This document shows, one piece after another, positions 1 through 8,397 of a DNA stretch of 54,808 bases. The stretch covers positions 1 to 54,808 of the forward strand of contig CAYGBT010000020.1 of assembly GCA_964348275.1 (NCBI GenBank). The letters are read 5' to 3'. Position numbers and translations under genes: made by a program. This DNA comes from CSP1-5 sp964348275 (GTDB lineage Bacteria > Methylomirabilota > Methylomirabilia > Methylomirabilales > CSP1-5). The notes below the pieces were generated by a model, which was given only the letters and a program-made list of their open reading frames with translations, did not search any database and was not told the origin of the DNA. The first letter of the stretch is position 1. Each line of letters begins with the position of its first letter.

Positions 1-62
1 AGCCGTTCGCGGATCTCGACCGGGGCCGTGGTGTGGTTGAGGCCCACCGTCAGGATCACCAT
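1..62 (-). CDS. hemA: Glutamyl-tRNA reductase, N-terminal fragment
   Basis: Only the first 20 codons lie in the window. The reverse strand from an ATG at 62-60 reads MVILTVGLNHTTAPVEIRER, the family's typical N-terminus, which shapes the substrate-binding pocket before the catalytic Cys (outside the window). The enzyme reduces glutamyl-tRNA to glutamate-1-semialdehyde, the first step of C5 tetrapyrrole synthesis. It lies downstream of the ccsA/hemX-type gene in the same orientation, a common pairing. About 290 bp of repeat-like spacer separates them, so co-transcription is possible but not shown. The assignment is firm for so short a piece because the GLNHTTAP signature is distinctive. Confidence 0.85.
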   Translation of the reverse strand, partial: MVILTVGLNHTTAPVEIRER

Positions 63-74
63 GATTCCCGGTAC

Positions 75-345
75 CCGCTCCCCAGTTCGAGGTCTACAGT
101 TTGGGCTTTATAGTTTGGTCCTCGTTCAGAATTCATGGCTCTTAGTGGTTCATCGTTCACAGTTCATGGTTCATGCTTCGAGGGCCGCAAAGATCACGAA
201 GAACGGTTCACAGTTCATTGACGCATTGTAGAATTCAGAATTAAGAATTCTTAATTCTAAGTTCTTAATCCTCCACTCTAAATTGGCACCTTAGACCCAA
301 CACCTAACACCCAAAACCTCATACCAAACACCGATCGCCGATCGT
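75..345. repeat. Degenerate phrase-like intergenic repeats
   Basis: The spacer between hemA and ccsA is built from short, slightly varied phrases such as GTTCACAGTTCATGGTTCAT and AATTCAGAATTAAGAATTC, then an A/C-rich run of CCTAACACCCAAAACC type. It has no supportable ORF. The same style recurs near 1.2-1.4 kb and 3.2-3.3 kb, so it is a genome-specific spacer type and not a unique regulator. Function unknown. Confidence 0.6.
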
Positions 346-355
346 CGCATCCACC

Positions 356-1168
356 TCAGCTGCCTCCGTGAGGACGTCCCAGCAACACACTCATCCCCAC
401 AAATGCCCCTAGGAGTACCCCGAAACCCACAATAGCCAAGAGTGCTGCCTTCCTCCCTCGCCACCCGGCGGTGAGTCGGGCCTGCAACAGTCCCGCATAG
501 AGTCCCCAGGTGAGCAGGGAGAGAACCAACGTTGGGTCCCAGGTCAGGAGCCGCCCCCAGGCCGCCTGGGCCTGCAAGGCCCCCATCACCAGGCCCGCCG
601 TGAGCAATGGGAAGCCCACGAGGAGCGCCCGGTGCCCCAGGCCATCAAGGAACTCCAAGGAGGGGAGCCGGTAATACATCGGCCCCAGACTCTTGGACTT
701 GAGCTGCCGCTCCTGGAGCAGATACATGAGCCCGACCCCGCACGTGAATGCCAAGGCGGCATTGCCCAACAGGACCAACGTCACATGGACCCAGATCCCC
801 GTTTTGGCCAGGGCCGAGCTCAACCCCGCCCCTTTTGGCAGGCTAGCGGCCGCAGCGGTGGTGAGCAACACGATGGGCAGAACAAAGGCCCCCATGATCT
901 TGCGTTGGAACTTGAGCTCGAGGCCGAGATAGACGAGGACCGTGACCCAGGCGAACAGGGAGAGGGCTTCATAGGGGTTGCGGGGGGGCGGACGGCCGGC
1001 GGCGACGAGCTGCAGGAGTAGAGCGCCGGTGTGCAAGAGAAAGCCACCGACGGTGGCAGCGGTGGCCATCCGACCGAGGGGGCCGCCTTTAACCGACAGG
1101 AGCAGCAGGTACGCGAGCGTCCCCACGACATATAACGCCAGGGCTCCGTAGAAAAGGGTTACGTCCAT
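356..1168 (-). CDS. ccsA: Cytochrome c assembly protein, CcsA/HemX type
   Basis: This 270-residue integral membrane protein has about eight hydrophobic segments and belongs to the CcsA/HemX/YpjD part of the cytochrome c assembly (CcmF/CcsA) family. Such proteins handle haem during cytochrome c maturation or stabilise HemA. The segment around LTWDPTLVLSLLTWGLYAG near the C-terminus resembles the family's WxWD-type haem-handling loop, though it reads TWDP here. I prefer the ATG at 1168 over an in-frame TTG 15 bases upstream. It lies just upstream of hemA on the same strand, the usual hemX-hemA order, which supports a role in haem supply. The window's octahaem cytochrome would need such a system. 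Confidence 0.85.
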   Translation of the reverse strand: MDVTLFYGALALYVVGTLAYLLLLSVKGGPLGRMATAATVGGFLLHTGALLLQLVAAGRPPPRNPYEALSLFAWVTVLVYLGLELKFQRKIMGAFVLPIVLLTTAAAASLPKGAGLSSALAKTGIWVHVTLVLLGNAALAFTCGVGLMYLLQERQLKSKSLGPMYYRLPSLEFLDGLGHRALLVGFPLLTAGLVMGALQAQAAWGRLLTWDPTLVLSLLTWGLYAGLLQARLTAGWRGRKAALLAIVGFGVLLGAFVGMSVLLGRPHGGS

Positions 1169-1189
1169 CAGAAACGGTCCCAAGTCCGA

Positions 1190-1431
1190 GGTCCGAAGTC
1201 CAATGTCAGAACAGCAGGTTCACGGATCAGAGTCCATAGTGGTTCAGGGTTCAGAGTTCATAGTTCAGGGTTTAGCTATTGGGTTTTGGGGTTTAGGGTC
1301 TGGGGGGTCAGTTTGACAGTTGAATTGCCAGCTTTCCGACCAGGGGTGCCAGTCAATGGCTGATCACCCATGGTTCGAGGTTGGATGTCCGTAGGCCAAC
1401 ACCTAATACCTAAAACCCACTACCCAAAACC
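1190..1431. repeat. Degenerate phrase-like intergenic repeats
   Basis: The spacer between nrdR and ccsA repeats variants of GGTTCAGGGTTCAGAGTTCA, then GGGTTTTGGGGTTTAGGGTC, then A/C-rich phrases of the CCTAATACCTAAAACCC kind that run up to the nrdR stop. It is related in style to 75-345. No gene is visible. Confidence 0.6.
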
Positions 1432-1908
1432 CTACGTGCGCCGGGACCGCCGCTGGCCTGGCCCCAGAAGGCCCTTCACCTCTTCGACAAACTCATTGAC
1501 ATCTTTGAACTGGCGGTAGACTGAGGCAAACCGGACGTAGGCCACCTCGTCCAACTCATACAAGCGGTTGATGATCAGCTCCCCGATCTCGCTGGAGCTG
1601 ATTTCCCGATCCGGCTTCTCCATAAGGCGCGCTTCGACCTCGTCCGCGATCTTTTCAAGCTCCGCCACGCTCACCGGTCTTTTCTGTGTAGCCTTCAGCA
1701 GACCGCTCAGAATTTTATTGCGGTCAAAAGGTTCTCGGCCACCGTCCTTTTTCACAACCATGAACTGGATTTCTTCGATCCGTTCATACGTGGTGAACCG
1801 CCGACCGCAATGGAGACACTCCCGGCGCCGCCGGATCACCTCCCCATCGCGGGCTTCCCGGGAATCGACGACCTTTTCCTCCACTCGCCCGCAAAAGGGG
1901 CACTTCAC
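1432..1908 (-). CDS. nrdR: Transcriptional repressor NrdR
   Basis: NrdR is a Zn-ribbon plus ATP-cone repressor of ribonucleotide reductase genes that senses dATP/ATP. The N-terminus reads KCPFCG with a second CxxC in the ECLHCGRRFTTYER segment (zinc ribbon), then the ATP-cone (VVKKDGGREPFDRNKIL) and the typical VAYVRFASVYRQFKD segment. A longer frame reaches 1968, but family members begin at (M/V)KCPFC. The GTG at 1908 overlaps the glyA stop in a GTGA arrangement, so I take it as the start (158 residues). glyA-nrdR is therefore a translationally coupled pair. No ribonucleotide reductase gene is in this window. Confidence 0.95.
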   Translation of the reverse strand: MKCPFCGRVEEKVVDSREARDGEVIRRRRECLHCGRRFTTYERIEEIQFMVVKKDGGREPFDRNKILSGLLKATQKRPVSVAELEKIADEVEARLMEKPDREISSSEIGELIINRLYELDEVAYVRFASVYRQFKDVNEFVEEVKGLLGPGQRRSRRT

Positions 1909-3176
1909 GAGGACCGCTCCTCTGCTTTGAGCCCGAGCCGCCCGGGGTACAAGGGAAATTGCTGGCAAAGCTCCCAGACTTTTCCTCTTACGCGCCGATG
2001 ACAGTCCTCATCGGTCACATCCTCAAGGACCTCAGCGATCAGCTGGCCGATGAGCCGCATTTCTTCCTCCCGCATCCCCCGAGTGGTCACCGCCGGCGTC
2101 CCGATCCGGATGCCGCTCGTCACCGCAGGCTTTTCCTGATCAAAGGGAATGGCATTTTTGTTTACGGTGATACCCGCCTTCTCCAGCGCGCCCTCCGCCG
2201 CCTTCCCAGTCAGCCCCTTCGCTCTCAGGTCCACCAGCATCACATGGGTGTCGGTCCCTCCTGCCACCAACCGGAAACTCAGACGGCTGAGCTCCTCGGC
2301 GAGCGTGGCCGCGTTTCGTTGAATCTGGCGCTGATATGCCCGAAACTCCTCGGTCAAGGCCTCCTGAAAGGCGACCGCCTTGGCGGCGATGATGTGCATC
2401 AAGGGACCACCTTGAAAGCCGGGAAAGAGGTTCTTATTGAGGACCGCCGCGTACTCCTCCTGACACATGATCATGCCGCCTCGGGGTCCCCGGAGGGTCT
2501 TGTGGGTGGTGGTGGTGACAAACTCGGCGTAGGGGATTGGAGACGGATGAAGTTTTGCGGCGATGAGCCCGGCGGGATGCGCGATGTCAGCCATTAAGAC
2601 CGCGCCGACCCCCTTCGCGATTTCTTTAAAGGGAGCAAAATCGAGGGCCCTGGGATAGGCGCTGCCGCCGACGACGATCAGCTTCGGTTTGTGTTCCCGA
2701 GCCAGCCGTTGCACTTGCGCGAAGTCAATCCGCTCCGTCTCAGGATGCACCCCATAGGAAACGACGCGGAAAAACCGGCCGGAGAAGTTCACGGGGCTCC
2801 CGTGGGTCAGGTGGCCGCCATGCGCCAAATCGAGCCCCATGATGGTGTCCCCCGGCTGGAGGACCGAAAAGTACACCGCCATATTGGCCTGGGTGCCGGA
2901 ATGAGGCTGAACATTGACATGCGCCGCGCCGAACAGGTCCTTGGCGCGCTCGATAGCCAAGGTCTCGGCCTGGTCCACGAACTCGCAGCCGCCATAATAC
3001 CGCCGGCCAGGGTATCCCTCGGCGTACTTGTTCGTCATGATGGAGCCCGCGGCCTCCATCACCGCCTCACTCACAAAGTTCTCTGAGGCGATGAGCTCGA
3101 GCCCATAGGCCTGCCGCTCCGTCTCCCGGTGAATGGCTTCGCTGATTTCCGGATCCACCTCGTGCAATCGCTTCAC
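1905..3176 (-). CDS. glyA: Serine hydroxymethyltransferase
   Basis: This 423-residue PLP enzyme interconverts serine and glycine with transfer of the hydroxymethyl group to tetrahydrofolate. It is full length and collinear with bacterial GlyA: the N-terminal LIASENFVS segment (residues 29-36), the YAEGYPGRRYYGG loop (51-63), and TTTTHKTLRGPRGG, in which Lys226 should form the PLP Schiff base. The reading frame is intact. The last four bases overlap the nrdR start. In a one-carbon-metabolising organism it may also feed carbon assimilation, but nothing in the sequence proves that. Confidence 0.97.
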   Translation of the reverse strand: MKRLHEVDPEISEAIHRETERQAYGLELIASENFVSEAVMEAAGSIMTNKYAEGYPGRRYYGGCEFVDQAETLAIERAKDLFGAAHVNVQPHSGTQANMAVYFSVLQPGDTIMGLDLAHGGHLTHGSPVNFSGRFFRVVSYGVHPETERIDFAQVQRLAREHKPKLIVVGGSAYPRALDFAPFKEIAKGVGAVLMADIAHPAGLIAAKLHPSPIPYAEFVTTTTHKTLRGPRGGMIMCQEEYAAVLNKNLFPGFQGGPLMHIIAAKAVAFQEALTEEFRAYQRQIQRNAATLAEELSRLSFRLVAGGTDTHVMLVDLRAKGLTGKAAEGALEKAGITVNKNAIPFDQEKPAVTSGIRIGTPAVTTRGMREEEMRLIGQLIAEVLEDVTDEDCHRRVRGKVWELCQQFPLYPGRLGLKAEERSS

Positions 3177-3189
3177 TCTTTTCTCCTCG

Positions 3190-3340
3190 TTCGTCAGCCG
3201 TCAGCAATCAGCAGCCAGCTTCAAGTATTTCGGATTTAAAATTGCGAATTTGGAATTTTGCACGGAAGCTTCTGGATTGCCAAATTCGAAATCCGAAATT
3301 GAAAATTCGAAATGCGTTGGTAGAGGACGGCATCTTCACT
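3190..3340. repeat. Degenerate AT-rich phrase repeats
   Basis: Between speE and glyA is an AT-rich block of repeated phrases such as GATTTAAAATTGCGAATTTG and AATTCGAAATCCGAAATTGA, preceded by CGTCAGCCGTCAGCAATCAG. It is much richer in AT than the flanking genes and has no coding potential. It is a different phrase family from the 0-1.4 kb spacers but follows the same principle. Confidence 0.6.
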
Positions 3341-3350
3341 AGCGTCCTTT

Positions 3351-4229
3351 CTACGTCCCCTCGGTCTGCTGTCCGATGAGGTAGGCAAGCTCCCAAGGGA
3401 AAGTGAACAGGGCGGTATGCACCGCCGGTCCGTAAAAGCGCAATCCAGCCTCTCGTCCCAATCGTTCGTTGAACCGGGCATCCACAATCCCTAAGTCGAC
3501 AGGGTTCATGTCTTCGTTCGATCTTGCGAGAATGAATCCCCAATCGGCCCGGAAGGAAGGAATGTAGGCCCGGTAGGAGACGAGGGAAGAGAAAAACTTT
3601 CCCACGTCCTGCCGAATCCTCCGGTGTCCGGCAAAATCCGACAGGCCGAGCTCCAGGGCCTGCATCACCAGGATCCCTCGATCAGTCAACCGCTCTTGGA
3701 TCGTCCGGTAGTAATCCTCCGTGAAGCCCGCAGTCACCGGATCGGTGATGTCCTGAATGATCACATCGAAGAGACCGATCGGCCGCTGAAGGAATTCACG
3801 GGCGTCCTCACACACGAGCGTCGCCCTGCGATCCTCGAACGCCCTCGCTGACCATTCCGGGAGATACTGTCGGCAGAGGCTCACGACCTCGTCATCCAAG
3901 TCCACCATCACGACCTCCTCCACCATCGAATAGCGGAGGACCTCCCGGAGGGCAGCTCCCTCGCCGCCACCGAGGATCAGAATCCGGCGGGGGTGCGGAT
4001 GCAGGAGCATCGCCGGATGGACTAACGCCTCATGATAGATATGCTCATCCAATGCCGCCGACTGGATCTTCCCGTCGAGGATCAACATCTTGCCGAATTT
4101 CGGGCTTTCGACAACCTCGATGGTCTGGAACTTGGTCTGTCCCGTGTACAGGGAGCCGGTCAGGGCGTAGCCGTGGAACTCGTGACGATCGATTTCATCA
4201 ATATAATACAATCGGGAAAAGGCACTCAT
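3351..4229 (-). CDS. speE: Polyamine aminopropyltransferase (spermidine synthase)
   Basis: This 292-residue protein matches spermidine synthases: an N-terminal beta domain with LILDGKIQSAALDEHIYHEA, the Rossmann ILILGGGEGAALRE motif that binds decarboxylated S-adenosylmethionine, an acidic VDLDDEV at the end of beta-2, and QDITDP at the catalytic Asp position. It transfers an aminopropyl group to putrescine or a related diamine; which amine cannot be read from sequence. The C-terminal third, with a HRRIRQDVGKFFSSLVSYRAY stretch, suggests the longer thermospermine/spermidine synthase subgroup. No speD or speA homologue is nearby, so it appears as an orphan between glyA and the transglycosylase gene. 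Confidence 0.9.
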   Translation of the reverse strand: MSAFSRLYYIDEIDRHEFHGYALTGSLYTGQTKFQTIEVVESPKFGKMLILDGKIQSAALDEHIYHEALVHPAMLLHPHPRRILILGGGEGAALREVLRYSMVEEVVMVDLDDEVVSLCRQYLPEWSARAFEDRRATLVCEDAREFLQRPIGLFDVIIQDITDPVTAGFTEDYYRTIQERLTDRGILVMQALELGLSDFAGHRRIRQDVGKFFSSLVSYRAYIPSFRADWGFILARSNEDMNPVDLGIVDARFNERLGREAGLRFYGPAVHTALFTFPWELAYLIGQQTEGT

Positions 4230-4327
4230 CTCCGGACCCTGAAAAATTGAGCACTTAACGGAAGTGATGGTACTCTACGCGCTCCACCTTGTCAACGGCG
4301 AACTTCCAACGGTTGCGATGGATTCGG

Positions 4328-4993
4328 CTATCGGAGAGGAATGCGAGGGGGGATATTGGTGTAAGTTGAACGTCCTCCGGGACCCGTAAAACGATAGACA
4401 CGGATCCGGGGAGGGGTGCGAGGGAGCAAAGCGGTGGGTCCGTGATAGCGCTGCAACACTTTCTTGACATACGCGCGGGTCTCGCGGTAGGGGGGAATAC
4501 CCTGAAACTTGGTGACCGCTGTCTCCCCCGCATTGTAGGCAGCCAGGGCTGCACGAAGATCCCCTTGAAAACGATGAATGAGATCCCGGAGATATTGAAT
4601 CCCTCCGGCGATGTTCTGGAGGGGATCGAAGGGGTTGTGCACCGCGTACCGGTCCGCGGTCTCGGGCATCAGCTGCATGAGTCCTATCGCTCCCTTGGGC
4701 GAGACCGCCCCGGGATTGAAGTCTGATTCAACGGCGATGATAGCCTCCACCAGGTGAGGGTCGATCCCGTGCCGATGGGCCGCGGACCTGATGAACGATC
4801 GAAAGCCAGAGCGGGGCTTTCGCGTGCTGACCCTCGACGACACGAGGGGACGGCGTGGGGCAGGGATGTTGGTGTAGCGGACTGTCCCAGAGACATCCAC
4901 CCGGCGGTAGACTCTCGCGCTACTCGCCACCGCCAAAGCGGGGAGTAAAACGGGGAGGAGTAGTCCCCACAAGATCCGGCCCTTTTTCCGCAT
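4328..4993 (-). CDS. Lytic transglycosylase with flanking DUF4124-like motifs
   Basis: This 221-residue exported murein hydrolase starts at the ATG at 4993, directly before a signal peptide (MRKKGRILWGLLLPVLLPAL). The SLT domain spans roughly residues 75-180, with catalytic Glu in AIIAVESDFNP, the GAIGLMQLMPETA motif and AAYNAGETAV. A DUF4124-like strand motif (RVYRRVDVSGTVRYTNIP) precedes the domain, and a similar motif (IRVYRFTGPGGRSTYTNIPP) ends the protein. The longer frame to 5110 has no signal peptide at its start and is not preferred. It cleaves peptidoglycan glycan strands in the periplasm. The name is firm; substrate preference is unknown. Confidence 0.9.
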   Translation of the reverse strand: MRKKGRILWGLLLPVLLPALAVASSARVYRRVDVSGTVRYTNIPAPRRPLVSSRVSTRKPRSGFRSFIRSAAHRHGIDPHLVEAIIAVESDFNPGAVSPKGAIGLMQLMPETADRYAVHNPFDPLQNIAGGIQYLRDLIHRFQGDLRAALAAYNAGETAVTKFQGIPPYRETRAYVKKVLQRYHGPTALLPRTPPRIRVYRFTGPGGRSTYTNIPPRIPLR

Positions 4994-5128
4994 GGAATAC
5001 CCCTGTCCCAAGTACGCTTCAAAAGGGTCGCTGCAAGTCCCGTACCGTCTAGACCCCCCCCGAAAGTTAGGGCGGCCCCGCCATTTTATCCATTCCGCCC
5101 CCCCCGTCAATCCAAAAACGCTCTCATG

Positions 5129-5156
5129 TTGTTGCAGGGGCAGCGCAGTGTATAAT
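5129..5156 (+). promoter_or_regulatory. Sigma-70 type promoter for mazG
   Basis: TTGTTG at 5129-5134 and a perfect TATAAT at 5151-5156 are 16 bases apart, 35-60 bases upstream of mazG, which has a GGGAGGGGG ribosome-binding site. The promoter sits in the short divergent gap facing the transglycosylase gene. Confidence 0.6.
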
Positions 5157-5190
5157 GGGACAGCGTGAAAGCCTGTGGTAGGGAGGGGGA

Positions 5191-5994
5191 ATGAGCGACA
5201 AGAGTGGACCTCTTTTTGAACGATTGGTTCAGATCATGGCCACCCTTCGAGGGCCTCAGGGCTGCCCGTGGGACCGAGAACAGACCCGCGAGTCCCTCAA
5301 GGCCTTCCTCATTGAAGAAGCCTATGAGGTCCTGGAGGCGTTGGACCAGGGAGGAAGAGAGAAGCTGAAAGAGGAGCTCGGGGATCTCCTCTTGCAGGTG
5401 GTCTTTCACGCCCAGGTGGCCGCGGAGCTAGGAGAATTCACCATGGAGGAGGTGCTCGCAGACATCACGGACAAGCTCGTCCGGCGCCATCCGCACGTCT
5501 TTGGTGAGACCTGCGCGGAAACCGCCGCAGAGGTTCTCTCCAACTGGGAGCGGCTGAAGCAGGAGGAACGGGGTGGGGTCACGGAGGCCTCGGCCCTCGC
5601 GGGCGTCCCGAAAACCTTACCCGCCCTTCTCCGGGCCCTGCGGCTGCAAGACAAAGCGGCCCGGGTGGGGTTCGACTGGGGAGAGACCCCGCAAGTCCTC
5701 CAAAAAGTGGAGGAGGAGCTGTCTGAACTCAAGGGAACGATGGGGAAGGGGCCTGAAGCGATCGAGGGGGAACTGGGAGACCTCCTCTTCAGCCTGGTCA
5801 ATCTCGCCCGATTTCTCGAGCTCAATCCTGAAGAAGCCCTCCGCAAGTGTATTGACAAGTTCGCTCGGCGGTTCCGCCACATCGAAACCGTGATCGCCGA
5901 GCGGGGGAAAACGTTAACCGAGAGCAGCCTGGAGGAGATGGATGCCCTGTGGCATGAGGCAAAGGTCGGCGAGGATCCATCGAGGGGCCGGTAA
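5191..5994 (+). CDS. mazG: Nucleoside triphosphate pyrophosphohydrolase MazG
   Basis: This 267-residue all-alpha NTP pyrophosphohydrolase has two MazG repeats. The first contains the CPWDREQTRESL signature and the metal-binding EEAYEVLEAL...EELGDLLLQVVFHAQ helices; the second contains ELGDLLFSLVNLARFL. It hydrolyses NTPs and dNTPs to NMP and PPi, acting in housecleaning of damaged nucleotides. Length and both EExxE/ExxD helix pairs are typical. The start ATG has a good GGGAGGGGG site, and a TATAAT promoter lies upstream. The next gene follows after 57 bases, so the two probably share a transcript. Confidence 0.95.
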   Translation: MSDKSGPLFERLVQIMATLRGPQGCPWDREQTRESLKAFLIEEAYEVLEALDQGGREKLKEELGDLLLQVVFHAQVAAELGEFTMEEVLADITDKLVRRHPHVFGETCAETAAEVLSNWERLKQEERGGVTEASALAGVPKTLPALLRALRLQDKAARVGFDWGETPQVLQKVEEELSELKGTMGKGPEAIEGELGDLLFSLVNLARFLELNPEEALRKCIDKFARRFRHIETVIAERGKTLTESSLEEMDALWHEAKVGEDPSRGR

Positions 5995-6051
5995 CACCGG
6001 AAGGAGCCCTCGACCACTAGGACTCCATCGCGCCCTCTGGAGGAGCAGGGA

Positions 6052-6924
6052 GTGAGTATCCTCCTTCTCCTCGTGGACGGCCTCGGACTCGGGGAGCCGG
6101 ACGCGGACCGAAATCCTCTGGCCATTGCCCAGACCCAGTGGTTCCGCTGCTTTCGGACCCAGATCCGGGAAACGGATGGCTGCTCGGTCATTCCGACCGA
6201 CGCCTCCCTCGGAATTCCGGGACTCCCCCAGAGTGCCACAGGACAGACCGCCCTGCTGACTGGACTCAACGCCCCCCTCCTGGTCGGCCGACACATCCAG
6301 GGATTCTGCACGCCGACCCTTGCCGCGATGCTCGCCGCGCAATCCGTCTTTCGGGCCCTCTCCCTCCACGGCGGACGGGTCGCTTTCGCCAATGCCTTTA
6401 GCGACGCCACGCTGAGACGGCATCGGTTCCCCTCAGTGACCACCGTGGCCGCGAGAACCGCAGGCGTCCGACTCCGAGAGCTGAGTGACCTTGCCAGAGG
6501 CCGGGCGCTCTACCACGACTTTACGAACACGCTGCTCAGGAACCGAGGCTTCTTAGTTCCCCTCCTCACGCCGGACGAGGCGGCACGGCGGTTGGCGGAG
6601 ATTACCGAGAGCTATGATCTGACCTATTACGAATATATCCAGACCGATTTGGCCGGGCATGCACAGAACATGAATCGGGCAGTAGAGCTCCTCGAGGGCT
6701 TGGATTGCTTTGTCTCGCATTTGGTCGCGCTGCTGGATTGGTCTCGCCACCTCCTCGTCCTTGTCAGCGACCATGGCAACGTGGAAGATCTGAGCACGGC
6801 GGGTCACACCTGGAATCGCGTCCCGACGATGGTCTGGGGGCGAGGGAAGGAACGGCTGGCCCACCGGATTCACGCCCTAACCGACATTGCCCCGGTGCTC
6901 CTCACAGCGTGGCACAGCCACTAG
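6052..6924 (+). CDS. Alkaline-phosphatase-superfamily metalloenzyme (phosphoglyceromutase-like)
   Basis: This 290-residue protein starts at GTG 6052. It has the metal-binding core of the alkaline phosphatase/iPGM superfamily: LLLVDGLGLGEP near the N-terminus (Asp9), SATGQTALLTG where the nucleophile lies, and SDHGNVEDLSTAGHTWNRVP carrying the late Asp/His metal ligands. It is shorter than true cofactor-independent phosphoglycerate mutase (about 510) because it lacks the inserted transferase domain. It could be a phosphomutase or phosphodiesterase of unknown substrate. It follows mazG by 57 bases on the same strand. Confidence 0.75.
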   Translation: MSILLLLVDGLGLGEPDADRNPLAIAQTQWFRCFRTQIRETDGCSVIPTDASLGIPGLPQSATGQTALLTGLNAPLLVGRHIQGFCTPTLAAMLAAQSVFRALSLHGGRVAFANAFSDATLRRHRFPSVTTVAARTAGVRLRELSDLARGRALYHDFTNTLLRNRGFLVPLLTPDEAARRLAEITESYDLTYYEYIQTDLAGHAQNMNRAVELLEGLDCFVSHLVALLDWSRHLLVLVSDHGNVEDLSTAGHTWNRVPTMVWGRGKERLAHRIHALTDIAPVLLTAWHSH

Positions 6925-7017
6925 GACGCTCGTAGGCTGGAAAGCTCGAATGCTAGGAGGCTGCAAAGCAAACAGCCTTGAGTTTCCTAGCGTTCTAGCA
7001 GTTGTCAGCTTGCAAAT
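6925..7017. repeat. Phrase-like intergenic repeat
   Basis: The spacer reads as varied copies of CTAGGAGGCTGCAAAGC-like words (TAGGCTGGAAAGCTCGAATG, TTTCCTAGCGTTCTAGCAG). It is another family of the short-word spacers seen elsewhere in the window. No gene fits here. Confidence 0.5.
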
Positions 7018-7044
7018 TTGACCGGGTGGGAGTACTCTATCTTT

Positions 7045-8352
7045 ATGAGGACATTCCGCATCATATGTGCGCTGGCTCTACTCTTCGTCCTGTCCATCCC
7101 AGCAAGCAGCGCTGCCCCCCCTGACATCTACGTGGCCCAGGTGGAGGGAATTATCTCGCCCAGCACAGCCGAGTTCATTGTTGGGGCCATTCATAGGGCC
7201 GAACGGGGCGATGCGCAAGCGCTCGTTATCGCGCTGGATACTCCCGGGGGCCTCGATCTCTCCATGCGGGTCATCATCAAGGAGATGCTCCGATCTCCGG
7301 TCCCCATCATCGTCTACGTCTCTCCCAGTGGGGCAAGGGCCGCCTCCGCTGGCACCTTCATCACCATCGCCGCGCACGTAGCCGCCATGGCTCCCGGAAC
7401 CAACATGGGGGCCGCCCATCCGGTCCAGATGGGGGGCGGTGAGATGGACGAGGAGATGGCCAAGAAGGTCGAAAACGATGCGGCCGCGTACATCCGAGGC
7501 CTGGCAGAGCGTCGGGGGCGCAACGCCACCTGGGCAGAGAAGGCGGTCCGCAAAAGTGTTTCGATCACCGCGAAAGAGGCGCTCAAATTGAAGGTCATCG
7601 ATCTCGTCGCTGACGATACCGCTGACCTTCTTGCGAAGATAGACGGGCGCACGGTGGTGACGGGAGCCGGGAAGATCACCTTGAAGACCAAGGCGGCCAG
7701 GATTGTCGAGGTCGAGATGAGCTTTCGCAACATGGTCCTGAAGGTCATTACCAATCCGACCATCGCGTACATCCTTCTGATCTTGGGGATGGCGGGCCTG
7801 TATTTCGAGCTGTCGAATCCCGGCGCCATCCTACCGGGGGTTCTGGGAGGCATTTGTCTGATCCTCGCCTTCTACGCGTTTCAAACTCTCCCCATCAACT
7901 TTGCGGGTCTCCTTCTGATCATCCTCGGGGTGCTCCTCTTCATCGGCGAACTCCAGGTCGCCTCCCACGGCGTCCTTACCGCGGGTGGGATTGTGGCCAT
8001 GCTCTTGGGGTCGTTGATGTTGATCGACTCCCCGGCCCCCTTTTTGCAGATCTCTATTTCGGCCATCGTTGGAGTCACCGCAGCCACCGCCGCCTTCTTC
8101 CTCCTCGTGATCGGGGCGGCCATCCGAGCCCACCGGCGCCAGCCGGTCACAGGGCGAGAAGGCCTGATTGGCCAGAGAGGGGTGGCCAAGACGGCACTGG
8201 TACCGGAAGGGCAGATCTTCATCTCCGGAGAGCTTTGGAAAGCGAAGTGTGATGAGGCGGTCGAACCCGGGGACGAGGTCGAAGTGACCGGCGTCTTCGG
8301 GTTGACGTTACAGGTGAGAAAACTTTCCCAGGAGGCACAAAAGACCGGATAG
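7045..8352 (+). CDS. nfeD: NfeD-family membrane-bound serine protease
   Basis: This 435-residue protein starts at ATG 7045, directly before a signal sequence; an upstream TTG at 7018 is not preferred. Domain order is a signal peptide, a ClpP-like serine protease domain (about 30-220) with LDTPGGLD, catalytic Ser in SGARAASAGTF and a Lys in EEMAKKVENDAAAYI, then four to five membrane helices, then a C-terminal OB-fold NfeD domain (GREGLIGQRGVAKT...). Such proteins partner stomatin/slipin proteins, and the next gene, 45 bases on, is exactly that. The pair is thought to act in membrane-protein quality control. All key residues are present. Confidence 0.93.
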   Translation: MRTFRIICALALLFVLSIPASSAAPPDIYVAQVEGIISPSTAEFIVGAIHRAERGDAQALVIALDTPGGLDLSMRVIIKEMLRSPVPIIVYVSPSGARAASAGTFITIAAHVAAMAPGTNMGAAHPVQMGGGEMDEEMAKKVENDAAAYIRGLAERRGRNATWAEKAVRKSVSITAKEALKLKVIDLVADDTADLLAKIDGRTVVTGAGKITLKTKAARIVEVEMSFRNMVLKVITNPTIAYILLILGMAGLYFELSNPGAILPGVLGGICLILAFYAFQTLPINFAGLLLIILGVLLFIGELQVASHGVLTAGGIVAMLLGSLMLIDSPAPFLQISISAIVGVTAATAAFFLLVIGAAIRAHRRQPVTGREGLIGQRGVAKTALVPEGQIFISGELWKAKCDEAVEPGDEVEVTGVFGLTLQVRKLSQEAQKTG

Positions 8353-8397
8353 GTCAATAGGGATTGCTGCCCGAAGCAAGGCAGGGAGGTAACAACA

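Noticed and set aside
5406..6443. 345-codon open frame on the minus strand
   Set aside because: It lies antisense to mazG and the phosphoglyceromutase-like gene, both with clear family motifs. Its translation is Arg/Ser-rich and low in structure, as expected for a shadow of GC-rich coding DNA.
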